DNA of 64,000 nt. Origin: Ignavibacteriota bacterium (GTDB lineage: Bacteria; Bacteroidota; Ignavibacteria; Ignavibacteriales; Melioribacteraceae). The notes under the pieces are model-generated. The model saw only the letters and a list, made by a program, of their open reading frames with translations, searched no databases and had not been told where the DNA came from. Location of the stretch: NCBI GenBank assembly GCA_002746605.1, contig PDPT01000038.1:24940-88939 (forward strand). Direction: 5' to 3'. The position numbers and the translations under genes are program-made. Of the stretch, positions 1 to 9,960 are shown in pieces; positions within the stretch are counted from its first letter, which is position 1, and each line of letters begins with the position of its first letter.

Positions 1-1
1 A

Positions 2-406
2 AAATATGACAAAAGCTTAAAAAGATATGAAATAAAATCGAAGGGGTTTTATGCAGCAGTTACAAAAAATTATAATTTATTAGGATATTTAAGTTTACAC
101 GGAGTGATAAATTATTCCTATGAAAATAAAGATGGTGATAGTTATATAAATTTTGGAGTAGGTTTTGAAAAAACTATAGGACCGTTTTTATCAGTAATGT
201 CTGAGTATGATTTTGCATTAAACGATAACTCAAATGAAATATACGGCAAAGGTTCTGGTTATTTAAATGTAGGTTTAAGATTTTCTCTTGGAATTGGATT
301 ATCGCTTGGTATGGATTTAAGAAATATTCTTGAAAATAAAAAGAATCAACCATACAGAGGAGTTGAAAGAGCAGTAAGAGTTGAATATTTATTAAACATT
401 TATTGA
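2..406 (+). CDS. Outer-membrane beta-barrel-like protein, C-terminal part (5' end lies outside the window)
   Basis: The frame of ORF 104..406 stays open back to base 2 (KYDKSLKRYEIKSKGFYAAVTKNYNLLGYLSLHGVINYSYENK...). Alternating aromatic/glycine strands fit a barrel. Confidence 0.6.
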   Translation, partial: KYDKSLKRYEIKSKGFYAAVTKNYNLLGYLSLHGVINYSYENKDGDSYINFGVGFEKTIGPFLSVMSEYDFALNDNSNEIYGKGSGYLNVGLRFSLGIGLSLGMDLRNILENKKNQPYRGVERAVRVEYLLNIY

Positions 407-542
407 TGTATAATTTATTATACAAATAGTTTATTTTATAATACAAAAGTGAGAGTAAAGCAAATAAAAAATTAGAAAATTCAACATTTTTTTGGCTTAT
501 TTTTTGCCTAAGAAGTAATGATTATTATATAATGAGGAAAAA

Positions 543-1742
543 ATGAAAAAGAAAATATTATTAGCGATTTTTGCATTAGTTATAACTTTATCAGGTTGTT
601 ACACTGAGGTTGGATATGATTATGAAAGAGAAGCGTATTGGGATAAAGTTGAAACTGATGATGGATATGAAAGTGAAAATTATGAAAATGATACATCGGA
701 TCATTATGCAGAAGAGGATTATTACCCTGAAGATGAAGAGTATTATGATGACAATGATGAATATCACTATGATAGTTACTCCCATAGAAAATTCTATAAC
801 TACTACTATCCAAGTTATTCACGCTATATGATTACGGATTATACTTGGTGGAGAAATTATTATTGGGATTGGGACTATTACTATTATCCATATTATCGTC
901 CATACTATTATTCATATTGGGGATGGTACTCGCCAGGCTATGGTTATAATTATAATCCTTATTACCATAATAATAATTATTTCTATTTAGGTAAAACTAA
1001 ACAGAGAACAAATAGATTTGCAACATTAAGAACCAACAGAGGCGGAAGGGGAGTAAGAAGTTCCTACAATAACAGCGGTTCCCGAAACAGAACATCTCTA
1101 AGTAAATCAAGCGGAACTGTAACACGAACAAGAAGTAATAACGGCAGAAGAATAACTACAGAAAGAGCAGGTCGAACTTCAACTGCAATTTCGAGAGGTA
1201 AGGTAAATAAAAATTCAAATACAAAAGTAAGAAGCGGCAGAACCGTAAATAAGGTTACCAATCGAAATTCCGGTACGGTTAATTCAAGAACCCGAAGCTC
1301 TAAAACTTATAGAAATGTAAGAGGAAGAACATCTAAAAGAACTATAAGAAAGAATATGCCACGAAGCGAAACTTCTGTAAAAAGTAATAGTAACAAAAGA
1401 AGTAGAAGAACTAAAACTTATAAAAGCAGAAGAAGCTATCAAAATAACAGCAAATCTTTTACTGTTCCTAAATCATCAAGGTCTTCTAACAAATCTTACG
1501 GTAACAGAAGGAGTAGTTCAAGCAAGAAAACTTATACTTCCAAGAGGAACCGAAGTTCGTCAAGAAAATCTTATTCGAAGCCTTCAAGAAGTAGTTACTC
1601 AAAACCTGCCTCAAGAAGCAGTAGTTCGTCATCAAGGAGTTATACTCCGAGTTCAAGATCTAGCAAAAGTAGTTCAAGCTCAAGAAGTACATCTTCAAAT
1701 AGTTCGAGAAACAGAAGCAGCAGTAAAAGGAGTAGAAGATAA
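543..1742 (+). CDS. Low-complexity lipoprotein: Tyr/Asp/Glu-rich N-terminal half, Ser/Arg/Lys-rich C-terminal half
   Basis: Intact 399-aa ORF with a lipobox-like signal (MKKKILLAIFALVITLSGC) and strong composition bias. Confidence 0.75.
   Translation: MKKKILLAIFALVITLSGCYTEVGYDYEREAYWDKVETDDGYESENYENDTSDHYAEEDYYPEDEEYYDDNDEYHYDSYSHRKFYNYYYPSYSRYMITDYTWWRNYYWDWDYYYYPYYRPYYYSYWGWYSPGYGYNYNPYYHNNNYFYLGKTKQRTNRFATLRTNRGGRGVRSSYNNSGSRNRTSLSKSSGTVTRTRSNNGRRITTERAGRTSTAISRGKVNKNSNTKVRSGRTVNKVTNRNSGTVNSRTRSSKTYRNVRGRTSKRTIRKNMPRSETSVKSNSNKRSRRTKTYKSRRSYQNNSKSFTVPKSSRSSNKSYGNRRSSSSKKTYTSKRNRSSSRKSYSKPSRSSYSKPASRSSSSSSRSYTPSSRSSKSSSSSRSTSSNSSRNRSSSKRSRR
1400..1740 (+). repeat. Degenerate Ser/Arg codon repeat tract (AGAAGTAGT/TCAAGAAG-like) inside the CDS
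   Basis: Dense runs such as SRSSYSKPASRSSSSSSRSYTPSSRSSKSSSSSRSTSSNSSRNRSSSKRSRR. Confidence 0.7.
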
Positions 1743-3169
1743 TGAAAAAAATAATTGTAATATTTATTTTAAGTTCACTTACTCTTTTTTCGCAGACGTA
1801 TAATGATGTTTACAAATTAGGGCAGCAAAACATTGATTATGATGCCAGGACATTATCTTTGGGAAATAGTACAATTGGTTCTCTTGGTAATTTTTCAAGT
1901 GCTTTAATAAATCCGGCAGGTATCGGAACTATCAGAAGAGATATTTTTTCAATAAGTTTTAATTCAAATACGTTTAATAACAACACAACTTTTTTTGGTA
2001 ATTTAAGTGAAGATAAAAGAACAAGTGCCAATATTAATGCGATAAGTCTGGTCATGCCCTTGGATGTTAAAAAAGGAAATGTTGTTTTTGCTTTTGGTTA
2101 TAATCAAGTACGAGACTTTAATTCCACAATAAAATTTGACGGTTTTAATAATTCCAATACATCTTTAATTCAAACTTTAACTGCTGCCGGTAATGAAATT
2201 CCTTTTGAACTTTATTTAAGTAATCCTGTAAAAGATTCAAATGATAACACACTTTTTTATGAAACACTGATAAATGGGAAATTAAACCAAAACGGTGAAA
2301 CTTTTGAAGAAGGTGAAATTAATAACTGGGTAATTTCAACAGCTTTCCAAGCAGGTAAAAATCTTTATCTTGGCGCAACAATTAATTTTATTGGTGGAAA
2401 TTATTTAAACAACAGAAGATATACCGAAAAAGATGCTAGTTACTTATATCAGGGATTTCTAGATCCAGGAGATGCTCAAACGGAAGATTTTGAGTGGTTT
2501 ACAATTAAAGATATTGTAGACTGGGATTTATCAGGTTGGGATGCCAGGTTAGGATTTTTATATTACCCGAATAAAAACTTCAGCATTGGTGGTACAGTAA
2601 AATTTCCTACTTTTTATACTGTGAAAGAAAAGTATCTTGTTGATGGCGAATCTTATTTTAAAAACTATATTTTCGAAAAGGATTTTCCCGAACAAAACTT
2701 AGAATATGAAATTGTAACTCCTATGGAATTTAGCGGAGGTTTTTCTGCAACACTTCCGTTTTTTTCTCTTAATGCTGCTGTAACCTATACAGATTATACA
2801 CAAATGGAATTTGATAATGTGTCTGATAATGATGAATTAAATGAACAAAATAAAATAATAAAAGATATTTTTACAAGTACTCTTAAATTAAATTTCGGGG
2901 CGGAATTTTCTTTGCCTTCTCCCGTATTAAAATTAAGAGGCGGATTTATTTACTTACCTTCTCCTTACAAAGAAGATGACAGTAGCTTCGATAAAAAGTT
3001 TGTAACCGCAGGTGTCGGTTTGCCGTTATCCAAATCACTTTTATTTGATTTTGCTTTTATTCATGGCTGGTGGCAAAATGTAGGTGATAACTATGATTAT
3101 AATGTTTCAAGAACATATCAAGAAATAAAAACAAACAAATTCGTATTTTCTTTTTCGTATGTTTTTTAA
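1742..3169 (+). CDS. Outer membrane protein, OmpP1/FadL-like
   Basis: 475 aa with signal peptide and an ALINPAGIG motif near the N-terminus, repeated beta strands, C-terminal aromatic. Overlaps the previous stop (TAATG). Confidence 0.7.
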   Translation: MKKIIVIFILSSLTLFSQTYNDVYKLGQQNIDYDARTLSLGNSTIGSLGNFSSALINPAGIGTIRRDIFSISFNSNTFNNNTTFFGNLSEDKRTSANINAISLVMPLDVKKGNVVFAFGYNQVRDFNSTIKFDGFNNSNTSLIQTLTAAGNEIPFELYLSNPVKDSNDNTLFYETLINGKLNQNGETFEEGEINNWVISTAFQAGKNLYLGATINFIGGNYLNNRRYTEKDASYLYQGFLDPGDAQTEDFEWFTIKDIVDWDLSGWDARLGFLYYPNKNFSIGGTVKFPTFYTVKEKYLVDGESYFKNYIFEKDFPEQNLEYEIVTPMEFSGGFSATLPFFSLNAAVTYTDYTQMEFDNVSDNDELNEQNKIIKDIFTSTLKLNFGAEFSLPSPVLKLRGGFIYLPSPYKEDDSSFDKKFVTAGVGLPLSKSLLFDFAFIHGWWQNVGDNYDYNVSRTYQEIKTNKFVFSFSYVF

Positions 3170-3398
3170 GACAATTTATTGAATAATTGTTTGTCGGTTT
3201 GTAACAAAATTATTTTTATTTTTCTATGGAATAATGAGATTTTGCCAAATGTATTAAAGCATAACAAACAAGGTTATATTAAATCGTTAACCGAAGTAGT
3301 TGTATTATTCTGCTCATTTGTTAACACTAAAAAATTTTGGGATAAAATAAGCTGAAACTAAATTGTGGTTTTGTATAATAATCCCAAAATCATTTAGC

Positions 3399-4160
3399 TT
3401 AAATCAACTTAATGTCATCAAGAAAACCAAACTTTTTTCTTACTTCTTTAACCTTTTCAAAATCTAAATTTATGTAGAATATTTGTTCAGAATTTTCTGC
3501 AAGTAATAGTTTTTCTCCCAGAGGTCCGTAAACAGCAGAAGAACCGTTGTAATCATTGCAGATATCTTTGCCTATTCTATTTACGCCAATCATATAACAT
3601 TGATTTTCAATTGCTCTTGCCTTTAGGAGATACTGCCAATGTTCAATTCTTTTCAGGGGCCAGTTAGCTATGTTTATTATAATTTCAGCTTTTTCTTTTG
3701 CATAAAATCTGTAGAGTTCCGGAAATCTTAAATCATAACAAATTGAAAGACCAATTTTATGAAGTTCAATATTTGAGGTTACAATTTCATTTCCACTGAT
3801 AAAATGTTTATGTTCATTTCCAAGTGTAAACGGATGAATTTTTCTGTAAACTGCCTTTATCAATCCGTTTTTATCAAAATGGAAAAGGGAATTGTAAAAA
3901 TAATTATTATCCTTTTCAACAATTCCAGCAAAAATATTTGTCTTTAGCTTTCTTGAAAGTTCTAAGAAAAAAATAATACTTGCCTCATCAATCTCTTCTC
4001 CAACATTTTTTGTATTCATTGTGAAACCTGTTAAAGTCATTTCAGGAAAAATTAGGACATCAGTATTTTGTTCAATTTTTTCAACAAGATTTAATATTTT
4101 TTCTTTATTTGCTGCCTTGTCTTCCCAAACTTGGTCTAATTGTACTATTCCAATTTTCAT
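3399..4160 (-). CDS. Carbon-nitrogen hydrolase (nitrilase/omega-amidase family)
   Basis: Nitrilase motifs: LIFPEMTLTGF (Glu), YRKIHPF (Lys), GLSICYDLRFPELYR (Cys). Confidence 0.88.
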   Translation of the reverse strand: MKIGIVQLDQVWEDKAANKEKILNLVEKIEQNTDVLIFPEMTLTGFTMNTKNVGEEIDEASIIFFLELSRKLKTNIFAGIVEKDNNYFYNSLFHFDKNGLIKAVYRKIHPFTLGNEHKHFISGNEIVTSNIELHKIGLSICYDLRFPELYRFYAKEKAEIIINIANWPLKRIEHWQYLLKARAIENQCYMIGVNRIGKDICNDYNGSSAVYGPLGEKLLLAENSEQIFYINLDFEKVKEVRKKFGFLDDIKLI

Positions 4161-4272
4161 AAAGTTACTCTTAAAATTATTTTTAATTCATAATGATAAT
4201 GTCATTTAGAAAAAGAATTTATAAATTACAACTCAAAATTGAATTTTTCTGTTTTAAAATCAAGGAGTTATA

Positions 4273-5895
4273 ATGCTGAATTATGTTTGGCTCGGTTTGT
4301 TGATTCTTGGAATCGGTGTAGCAATTTCAACTGACTTAATTGATAAAAGTAATAATAAATATCAAAATGGAAAGTCCTTACAAATTGAAGTTGTGTTTCA
4401 AGATTCAATTATTAATATTGAAAATAAATCTTATAAAGTGAAGTTAAATGTTAATTCGGGAAGGTTTAATTCTTTTTACAATCAAACTATAAAAAAAGAT
4501 TTCACTCAGTCTGCAAAAATTACTTTTAACAAAACAAGCGATAAGAAATTACTATTCTTCAAAGTTGATGATAATTCACCTGCAATTTGGAAAGAGATGG
4601 CAAAGGTTTCAGGAAAAGAAGATGATTTAACCGGAACTTTTCTGCTTGGCAAACAACTTTCACCTAAAATATTTAAAGGTGAAATAATCTTGGAAGATAT
4701 ATCTTTTGCCAAAATGAAAGACGTAACAAATTCAGCATTAAAATATGCAGGTATAGCTGTTGAAATTGCTTTAGGATTAGTAGGGATTATGGCTCTTTGG
4801 CTTGGCGTTATGAAAGTTGCAGATGATGCCGGACTAATTAAAATAATTGCAAATTTTGTGAAACCAATAACAAAATTTTTGTTCCCTGATGTTCCGCAAG
4901 ATCATCCTGCAATGGGAGCAATGATTATGAATATTGCAGCAAATATGTTAGGACTTGGCAATGCAGCAACACCTTTTGGGTTAAAAGCTATGGAAGAATT
5001 AGATAAATTAAATCCGAATAAAGGAGTTGCAACAAATACTATGTGTACGTTCCTTGCAGTAAATACAGCGGGCTTAACTCTTATTCCGGCTACTGCAATT
5101 GCAATTAGAGCTGCCGCTGGGAGTAGCGATCCTGCTATCATAATCGGAACCTCTATCTTTGGAGCTTTATGTGCAACAACAGTTGGTATTACAGCTTCAA
5201 AAATCATGGAGAAATTTCCCTTGAAAGAAGGAGGCATTACAGGGCTATTTAATTCAAGCAAAAAGGGATTTATAATTTTAGGACTTCTAATTCTTGCGGT
5301 TTTCTTGTTAATTGTAACAGGACTAATGTCAAGTCTGTTGTCTTTTTTTAATCCTGAATTGTTTAAAGATATTATTCAAATAATTTCAATTTTGGCAATA
5401 CCAATGCTTATTCTTGTTTTTATTGGGTATGGAGCAATAAAAAAAATTAAGGTTTACGAAGTATTTGTTGAAGGAGCCAAAGAGGGATTTGACGTAGCAG
5501 TAAAAATTATTCCTTATCTAGTAGCTATGTTAGTTGCTATAGGAATATTTAGGGCAGGCGGTGCAATGGAAATTTTAATCTATGCACTTACACCTTTAAC
5601 AAATTTTATTGGAATGCCGGCAGAAGCATTACCAATGGCGTTAATGCGTCCGCTTTCAGGTTCAGGTTCGCTGGGAATTATGGCGGAAATTATGGCTACA
5701 CACGGACCTGATTCTTTCATTGGAATTTTAACTTCTACATTTTTTGGAAGTACTGAAACAACATTTTATGTTATTGCCGTTTATTTCGGAGCGGTTAATA
5801 TTAGAAAAACACGTCACGCTCTTGCAGCAGGCTTACTTGCAGATACAGCAGGAATTCTTGGAGCAGTATTTATTGTAAAATTATTATTCGGATAA
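4273..5895 (+). CDS. Nucleoside-recognition (Gate) domain membrane protein, SpmA-SpmB-like fusion
   Basis: 540 aa, multiple TM segments with two Gate-like halves (GIMALWLGVMKVADDAGL..., PYLVAMLVAIGIFRAGGAME...). Confidence 0.82.
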   Translation: MLNYVWLGLLILGIGVAISTDLIDKSNNKYQNGKSLQIEVVFQDSIINIENKSYKVKLNVNSGRFNSFYNQTIKKDFTQSAKITFNKTSDKKLLFFKVDDNSPAIWKEMAKVSGKEDDLTGTFLLGKQLSPKIFKGEIILEDISFAKMKDVTNSALKYAGIAVEIALGLVGIMALWLGVMKVADDAGLIKIIANFVKPITKFLFPDVPQDHPAMGAMIMNIAANMLGLGNAATPFGLKAMEELDKLNPNKGVATNTMCTFLAVNTAGLTLIPATAIAIRAAAGSSDPAIIIGTSIFGALCATTVGITASKIMEKFPLKEGGITGLFNSSKKGFIILGLLILAVFLLIVTGLMSSLLSFFNPELFKDIIQIISILAIPMLILVFIGYGAIKKIKVYEVFVEGAKEGFDVAVKIIPYLVAMLVAIGIFRAGGAMEILIYALTPLTNFIGMPAEALPMALMRPLSGSGSLGIMAEIMATHGPDSFIGILTSTFFGSTETTFYVIAVYFGAVNIRKTRHALAAGLLADTAGILGAVFIVKLLFG

Positions 5896-5898
5896 ATT

Positions 5899-6852
5899 AT
5901 GAACGTTTATATCACAAGAAAAATTTCGGAAACAGCAGAACAATTGTTAAGAAAAAAAAGATTTAATGTTAAAATATTTGAACCTGATAGAGTAATTAAG
6001 AAGAGTGAACTTATAAGAGAAGCCCAAGATGCTGATGCTATTATTTCTATGCTCTCCGAAAAATTTGATAAGAAGCTTATTGATAAACTTCCAAACTGTA
6101 AAATAATTGCTAACTATGCTGTGGGATATAATAATATTGATGTTGAATATGCTAAGAGTAAAGGGATTGTGGTTACAAATACACCCAATGTTCTAACCGA
6201 TGCAACAGCAGAAATAGCGGTTTCCTTAATATTAGCTTGTGCAAGAAGAATCTCTGAAGGTGAAAAAATAATGCGTAGTAAAAAGTTTAAGGGCTGGGAG
6301 CCGAAAATGTTGCTTGGTCAACAACTAACCGGAAAAACTTTTGGTTTAATTGGTGCCGGACGTATTGGCAGAGCCACTGCTAAAAGGATGAGAGCTTTTG
6401 GTTGTAATATTGTATATTTTAATAGAAGCAAAAAACTTGAATTTGAAAAAGAAACAAGTGCTAAAAAACTATCACTACAAAAACTACTTAGAGTTTCTGA
6501 TATAATTTCAATTCACTTACCACTAACTTCATCTACTAAGAACCTAATTGATGCCGAAAAATTAAGTCTCTTAAAGTCAACTTCAATTATAGTAAATACT
6601 GCAAGAGGAGAAGTTATAGATGAGAAGTATCTTATAAAAATGTTGGAAAATAAAAAAATTTTTGCTGCAGGTTTTGATGTTTATGAAAATGAACCAAATG
6701 TTAATCCAAAATTATTAGAACTAGAAAATGTAGTTTTACTGCCTCATCTTGGAAGTGCAACAATTGAAACAAGAAATAAAATGGCGGAACTTACAGCTAA
6801 AAATGTTATTAATGTCTTAGAGGGTAAAAAAGCCCTTACACCTTTGGTCTAG
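5899..6852 (+). CDS. D-isomer-specific 2-hydroxyacid dehydrogenase (glyoxylate/hydroxypyruvate reductase-like)
   Basis: GLIGAGRIGRATAKRM NAD-binding motif, INTARGEVIDE-like and LLPHLGSAT motifs. Confidence 0.9.
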   Translation: MNVYITRKISETAEQLLRKKRFNVKIFEPDRVIKKSELIREAQDADAIISMLSEKFDKKLIDKLPNCKIIANYAVGYNNIDVEYAKSKGIVVTNTPNVLTDATAEIAVSLILACARRISEGEKIMRSKKFKGWEPKMLLGQQLTGKTFGLIGAGRIGRATAKRMRAFGCNIVYFNRSKKLEFEKETSAKKLSLQKLLRVSDIISIHLPLTSSTKNLIDAEKLSLLKSTSIIVNTARGEVIDEKYLIKMLENKKIFAAGFDVYENEPNVNPKLLELENVVLLPHLGSATIETRNKMAELTAKNVINVLEGKKALTPLV

Positions 6853-6948
6853 ATTTAGATCGATTTTTTAGCTCTTAAATTAAAGAAGAAATAAATTAGT
6901 AACTTTTTTTTGCAGGAGTTTTCATATTTAACAAGAACTAAAAAAATT

Positions 6949-7281
6949 ATGGCTTTACAAACTTTACTTAAACCGTCAAAATTAACATGGGTTATATTTG
7001 TCGTAATTATTTTCATTGTTGTATTGAATCTGATTACTTTGAATACATTAAATTTTGGAACAGATATTTTGGTTAACATTGTGTTTTTTCTACCTCTTGC
7101 ACTTTTTGAATTAATCGGACTTAACATAACTACAAAGACTGGATGGTTTCAAGTACCGAATTTACTAGGTTATATTTTGATTATTGGACTTGATATTATT
7201 TTAATATACCTGATTTCACTAATACTAACTAAATTATTCAAAAAACTTAAAAGTAATAAAGAAAAGCTCTCTAGTCTTTGA
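6949..7281 (+). CDS. Small hypothetical integral membrane protein
   Basis: ORF with several hydrophobic helices. ATG at 6949 (MALQTLLKPSKLTW) is a likelier start than TTG 6910. Confidence 0.6.
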   Translation: MALQTLLKPSKLTWVIFVVIIFIVVLNLITLNTLNFGTDILVNIVFFLPLALFELIGLNITTKTGWFQVPNLLGYILIIGLDIILIYLISLILTKLFKKLKSNKEKLSSL

Positions 7282-7467
7282 TCTGCAAAAGAAGAGAATC
7301 AAGTGATTACGGAAAGTTTTGCACCTAAATAATCTTACTTAAATCATTATCTATCTTGTTAAAAAAAGAAATAGTTAATTTTTTTCTATAATTTCTTAAA
7401 GATTATTATTGATTTAACACTAAATTCTGATTATTTTTTTTAATTGTAAAATAAAAATATATGAATT

Positions 7468-8589
7468 ATGAGAATAGGAATACCAAAAGAAACTCTAAGA
7501 GAAGAAAAACGTGTCGGTTTAACTCCGGTTGCTGTTAACACACTCGTAAAATCGGGTCATACAGTTTTTATTGAAACTAAAGCAGGGCAAGGAAGTCATT
7601 TTTCTGATCAAGATTATATTGATGCAGGAGCAACAATAGTTTATAGTCCTGAAGAAGTCTATCAAAGAGCTGAACTGATTGCAAAAGTTACACCACTTAC
7701 AGATGAAACTGTTGAATTGGTTCAAGAAAATCAAATTATTTTTTCGTTTCTGCATCTTGCCGTTGGTAAAAAGAATGTAGTAGATCACCTCATAAAGAAG
7801 AAAGCCACTGCAATAGGTTATGAGTTCATAGAAAAGGACGGAATGCTACCTGTTCTTCACTCAATAAGTGAAATTGCCGGACAACTATCCGTTCAAGTTG
7901 GAAGCAAATATCTAAAAAGTGACATTCCTAATGGTCGTGGAATTTTAATGGGAGGTATTCCCGGAGTAGCTCCTGCAGCAGTTGTAATACTTGGTGCCGG
8001 TGTTGTTGGGTTAAATGCAGCAAGAGCCGCTTATGCAACAGGAGCACAGGTAATTGTACTTGATAGCGATATTAAAAGATTGAGACGCATAGAACGTTAT
8101 ATTTCTAAAAATATAACTACTGTTGTTTCTAATCCAATGACTGTTGCTAGAGGTGTCAAGTTTGCCGATCTGTTAATAGGAGCCGTACAGGTTATGGGAG
8201 CAAAATCTCCTCATGTGGTAACCGAAGAAATGGTAAAAACAATGAAAAAAGGCTCTGTAATTGTTGATGTTGCTATTGACCAAGGCGGATGTATAGAAAC
8301 AAGTTACCCTACAACAATTTCTGATCCTGTATTTATTAAGCACGATGTTATTCATTATTGTGTACCAAACATTCCGGCAATAGTTGCAAGAACTTCAAGT
8401 TACGGAATCACAAATTCAGCTATTAATTATATTTTGAATATTGCCGATAATGGTTTAGCAAATACACTTTTAAGTGATACTGGACTTTCAAAAGGTGTGT
8501 GCACACATAACGGTACATGTTCAAACGAAGTTATTGCAGACACTTTTGAATTAGAGTATAGAAGACTGCATATTTTTTCAACAAACTAA
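7468..8589 (+). CDS. ald: Alanine dehydrogenase
   Basis: MRIGIPKETLREEKRVGLTP N-terminus, HSISEIAGQLSVQ, VVILGAGVVGLNAARAA, DVAIDQGGCIETS. Confidence 0.95.
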   Translation: MRIGIPKETLREEKRVGLTPVAVNTLVKSGHTVFIETKAGQGSHFSDQDYIDAGATIVYSPEEVYQRAELIAKVTPLTDETVELVQENQIIFSFLHLAVGKKNVVDHLIKKKATAIGYEFIEKDGMLPVLHSISEIAGQLSVQVGSKYLKSDIPNGRGILMGGIPGVAPAAVVILGAGVVGLNAARAAYATGAQVIVLDSDIKRLRRIERYISKNITTVVSNPMTVARGVKFADLLIGAVQVMGAKSPHVVTEEMVKTMKKGSVIVDVAIDQGGCIETSYPTTISDPVFIKHDVIHYCVPNIPAIVARTSSYGITNSAINYILNIADNGLANTLLSDTGLSKGVCTHNGTCSNEVIADTFELEYRRLHIFSTN

Positions 8590-8604
8590 AAAAAATAAAA
8601 GATA

Positions 8605-9954
8605 ATGACTGAAGAAAAAAAAATAAACAAAACAAATAAACAAAGTTGGAAAGACAAATATAAATCCAGAGTAGTTTCATCTGATGAAGCTCTCAAAGTT
8701 GTTAAATCCGGTGATAAAGTTGTCATACAACCTGGTTGTGCTGCTCCAATGGAATTGATTAGAGCAATGGTAAAAAGAAAAGAAGAATTGCGGGATGTAA
8801 TAATTTATCACATTCTTATAGTGGGCGATCTTCCTTACCTACAACCTGGAATGGAACAACATTTTCATCACAAAGCTTTTTTCATTGGCGGAAATGCACG
8901 TAAATTCGTAAATGAAGGTAAAGCCGATTTTATTCCGATTTTTCTTTCGGAAGTAACAATGCTCTTTAAGAGAGGTGTTATTGTACCCGATATTGCCCTT
9001 ATAAATGTTTCACCGCCTGATGAGCACGGATTTTGCAGTTACGGAATAGATGTCGGGAATATTAAAACACCTGCGGAAAAATCTAAGATTGTAATTGCTC
9101 AAATAAATCATGAAATGCCAAGAGGACTTGGTAACAGCTTTATTCACATAAATAAAATAGATTATATCGTTGAGCATGATGAACCTTTAGTAGAAGTTCA
9201 TCAAGTTGATCCTAACGCCAAGCCTGAAGTTTTGGCTGCCTACGATAAAATCGGACAATATATTGCAGAGATGATTGAAGATGGTTCAACATTACAAATG
9301 GGAATAGGAGCAATTCCGGATGCTGTAATGAAATACTTAACCGACCATAAAGATTTAGGTGTTCATACGGAAATGTTTTCCGATGGTGTAATTGATTTGG
9401 TTGAAGCCGGAATTATTAATGGTGAAAAGAAAACATTGCACCCCGGTAAAATTATTGCCGGATTTACTCTGGGCACAAAGAAAGCATTTGATTACATTGA
9501 TAATAATCCGATATTTGAATTTCATCCGCAAGAATATGTGAATAACCCATTTATAGTTGCTCAAAATAATAAAATGATTGCAATTAATTCTGCAATTGAA
9601 GTTGATTTAACAGGACAGGTTTGTTCCGATTCAATTGGGACTAAATTCTATAGTGGTATAGGCGGACAAGTTGATTTTATTAGAGGAGCTGCTCATTCCG
9701 AAGGTGGTAAACCAATTATTGCCTTACCTGCAACTACTAAAGGAGATACTATTTCGAGAATAGTTCCAACACTTAAAGAAGGTGCAGGTGTTGTTACTTC
9801 CAGAGGTGATGTTCATTATGTGGTAACGGAATACGGTGTTGCAAATCTTTTTGGTAAAACAATAAAAGAAAGAGTTAATGCCCTCATTAATATAGCACAT
9901 CCTAAATTTAGAGATGAGTTTAAAAATTTTGCTAAAAAGACTTATAACTTGTAA
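8605..9954 (+). CDS. Acetyl-CoA hydrolase/transferase family protein (4-hydroxybutyrate CoA-transferase-like)
   Basis: Family I CoA-transferase features: LQMGIGAIPDAV, HTEMFSDGVIDLVEAG, VVTSRGDVHYVVTEYGVANL. Confidence 0.88.
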   Translation: MTEEKKINKTNKQSWKDKYKSRVVSSDEALKVVKSGDKVVIQPGCAAPMELIRAMVKRKEELRDVIIYHILIVGDLPYLQPGMEQHFHHKAFFIGGNARKFVNEGKADFIPIFLSEVTMLFKRGVIVPDIALINVSPPDEHGFCSYGIDVGNIKTPAEKSKIVIAQINHEMPRGLGNSFIHINKIDYIVEHDEPLVEVHQVDPNAKPEVLAAYDKIGQYIAEMIEDGSTLQMGIGAIPDAVMKYLTDHKDLGVHTEMFSDGVIDLVEAGIINGEKKTLHPGKIIAGFTLGTKKAFDYIDNNPIFEFHPQEYVNNPFIVAQNNKMIAINSAIEVDLTGQVCSDSIGTKFYSGIGGQVDFIRGAAHSEGGKPIIALPATTKGDTISRIVPTLKEGAGVVTSRGDVHYVVTEYGVANLFGKTIKERVNALINIAHPKFRDEFKNFAKKTYNL

Positions 9955-9960
9955 AGCTTG

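Noticed and set aside
174-446. Minus-strand ORF opposite the first partial CDS
   Set aside because: Shadow ORF antisense to a plausible barrel protein; composition (Leu/Tyr/Asn runs) not convincing.
580-831. Three overlapping ORFs (minus 580..822, minus 591..785, plus 610..831)
   Set aside because: Arise from the low-complexity Tyr/acidic region of the lipoprotein in other frames (His/Ile/Met-rich), so spurious.
1400-1740. CRISPR-like or tandem repeat array
   Set aside because: Repeats are degenerate Ser/Arg codons within an open reading frame, with no regular spacer structure.
4902-5261. 119-aa minus-strand ORF inside the Gate-domain gene
   Set aside because: Antisense to a strongly supported membrane protein; no independent features.
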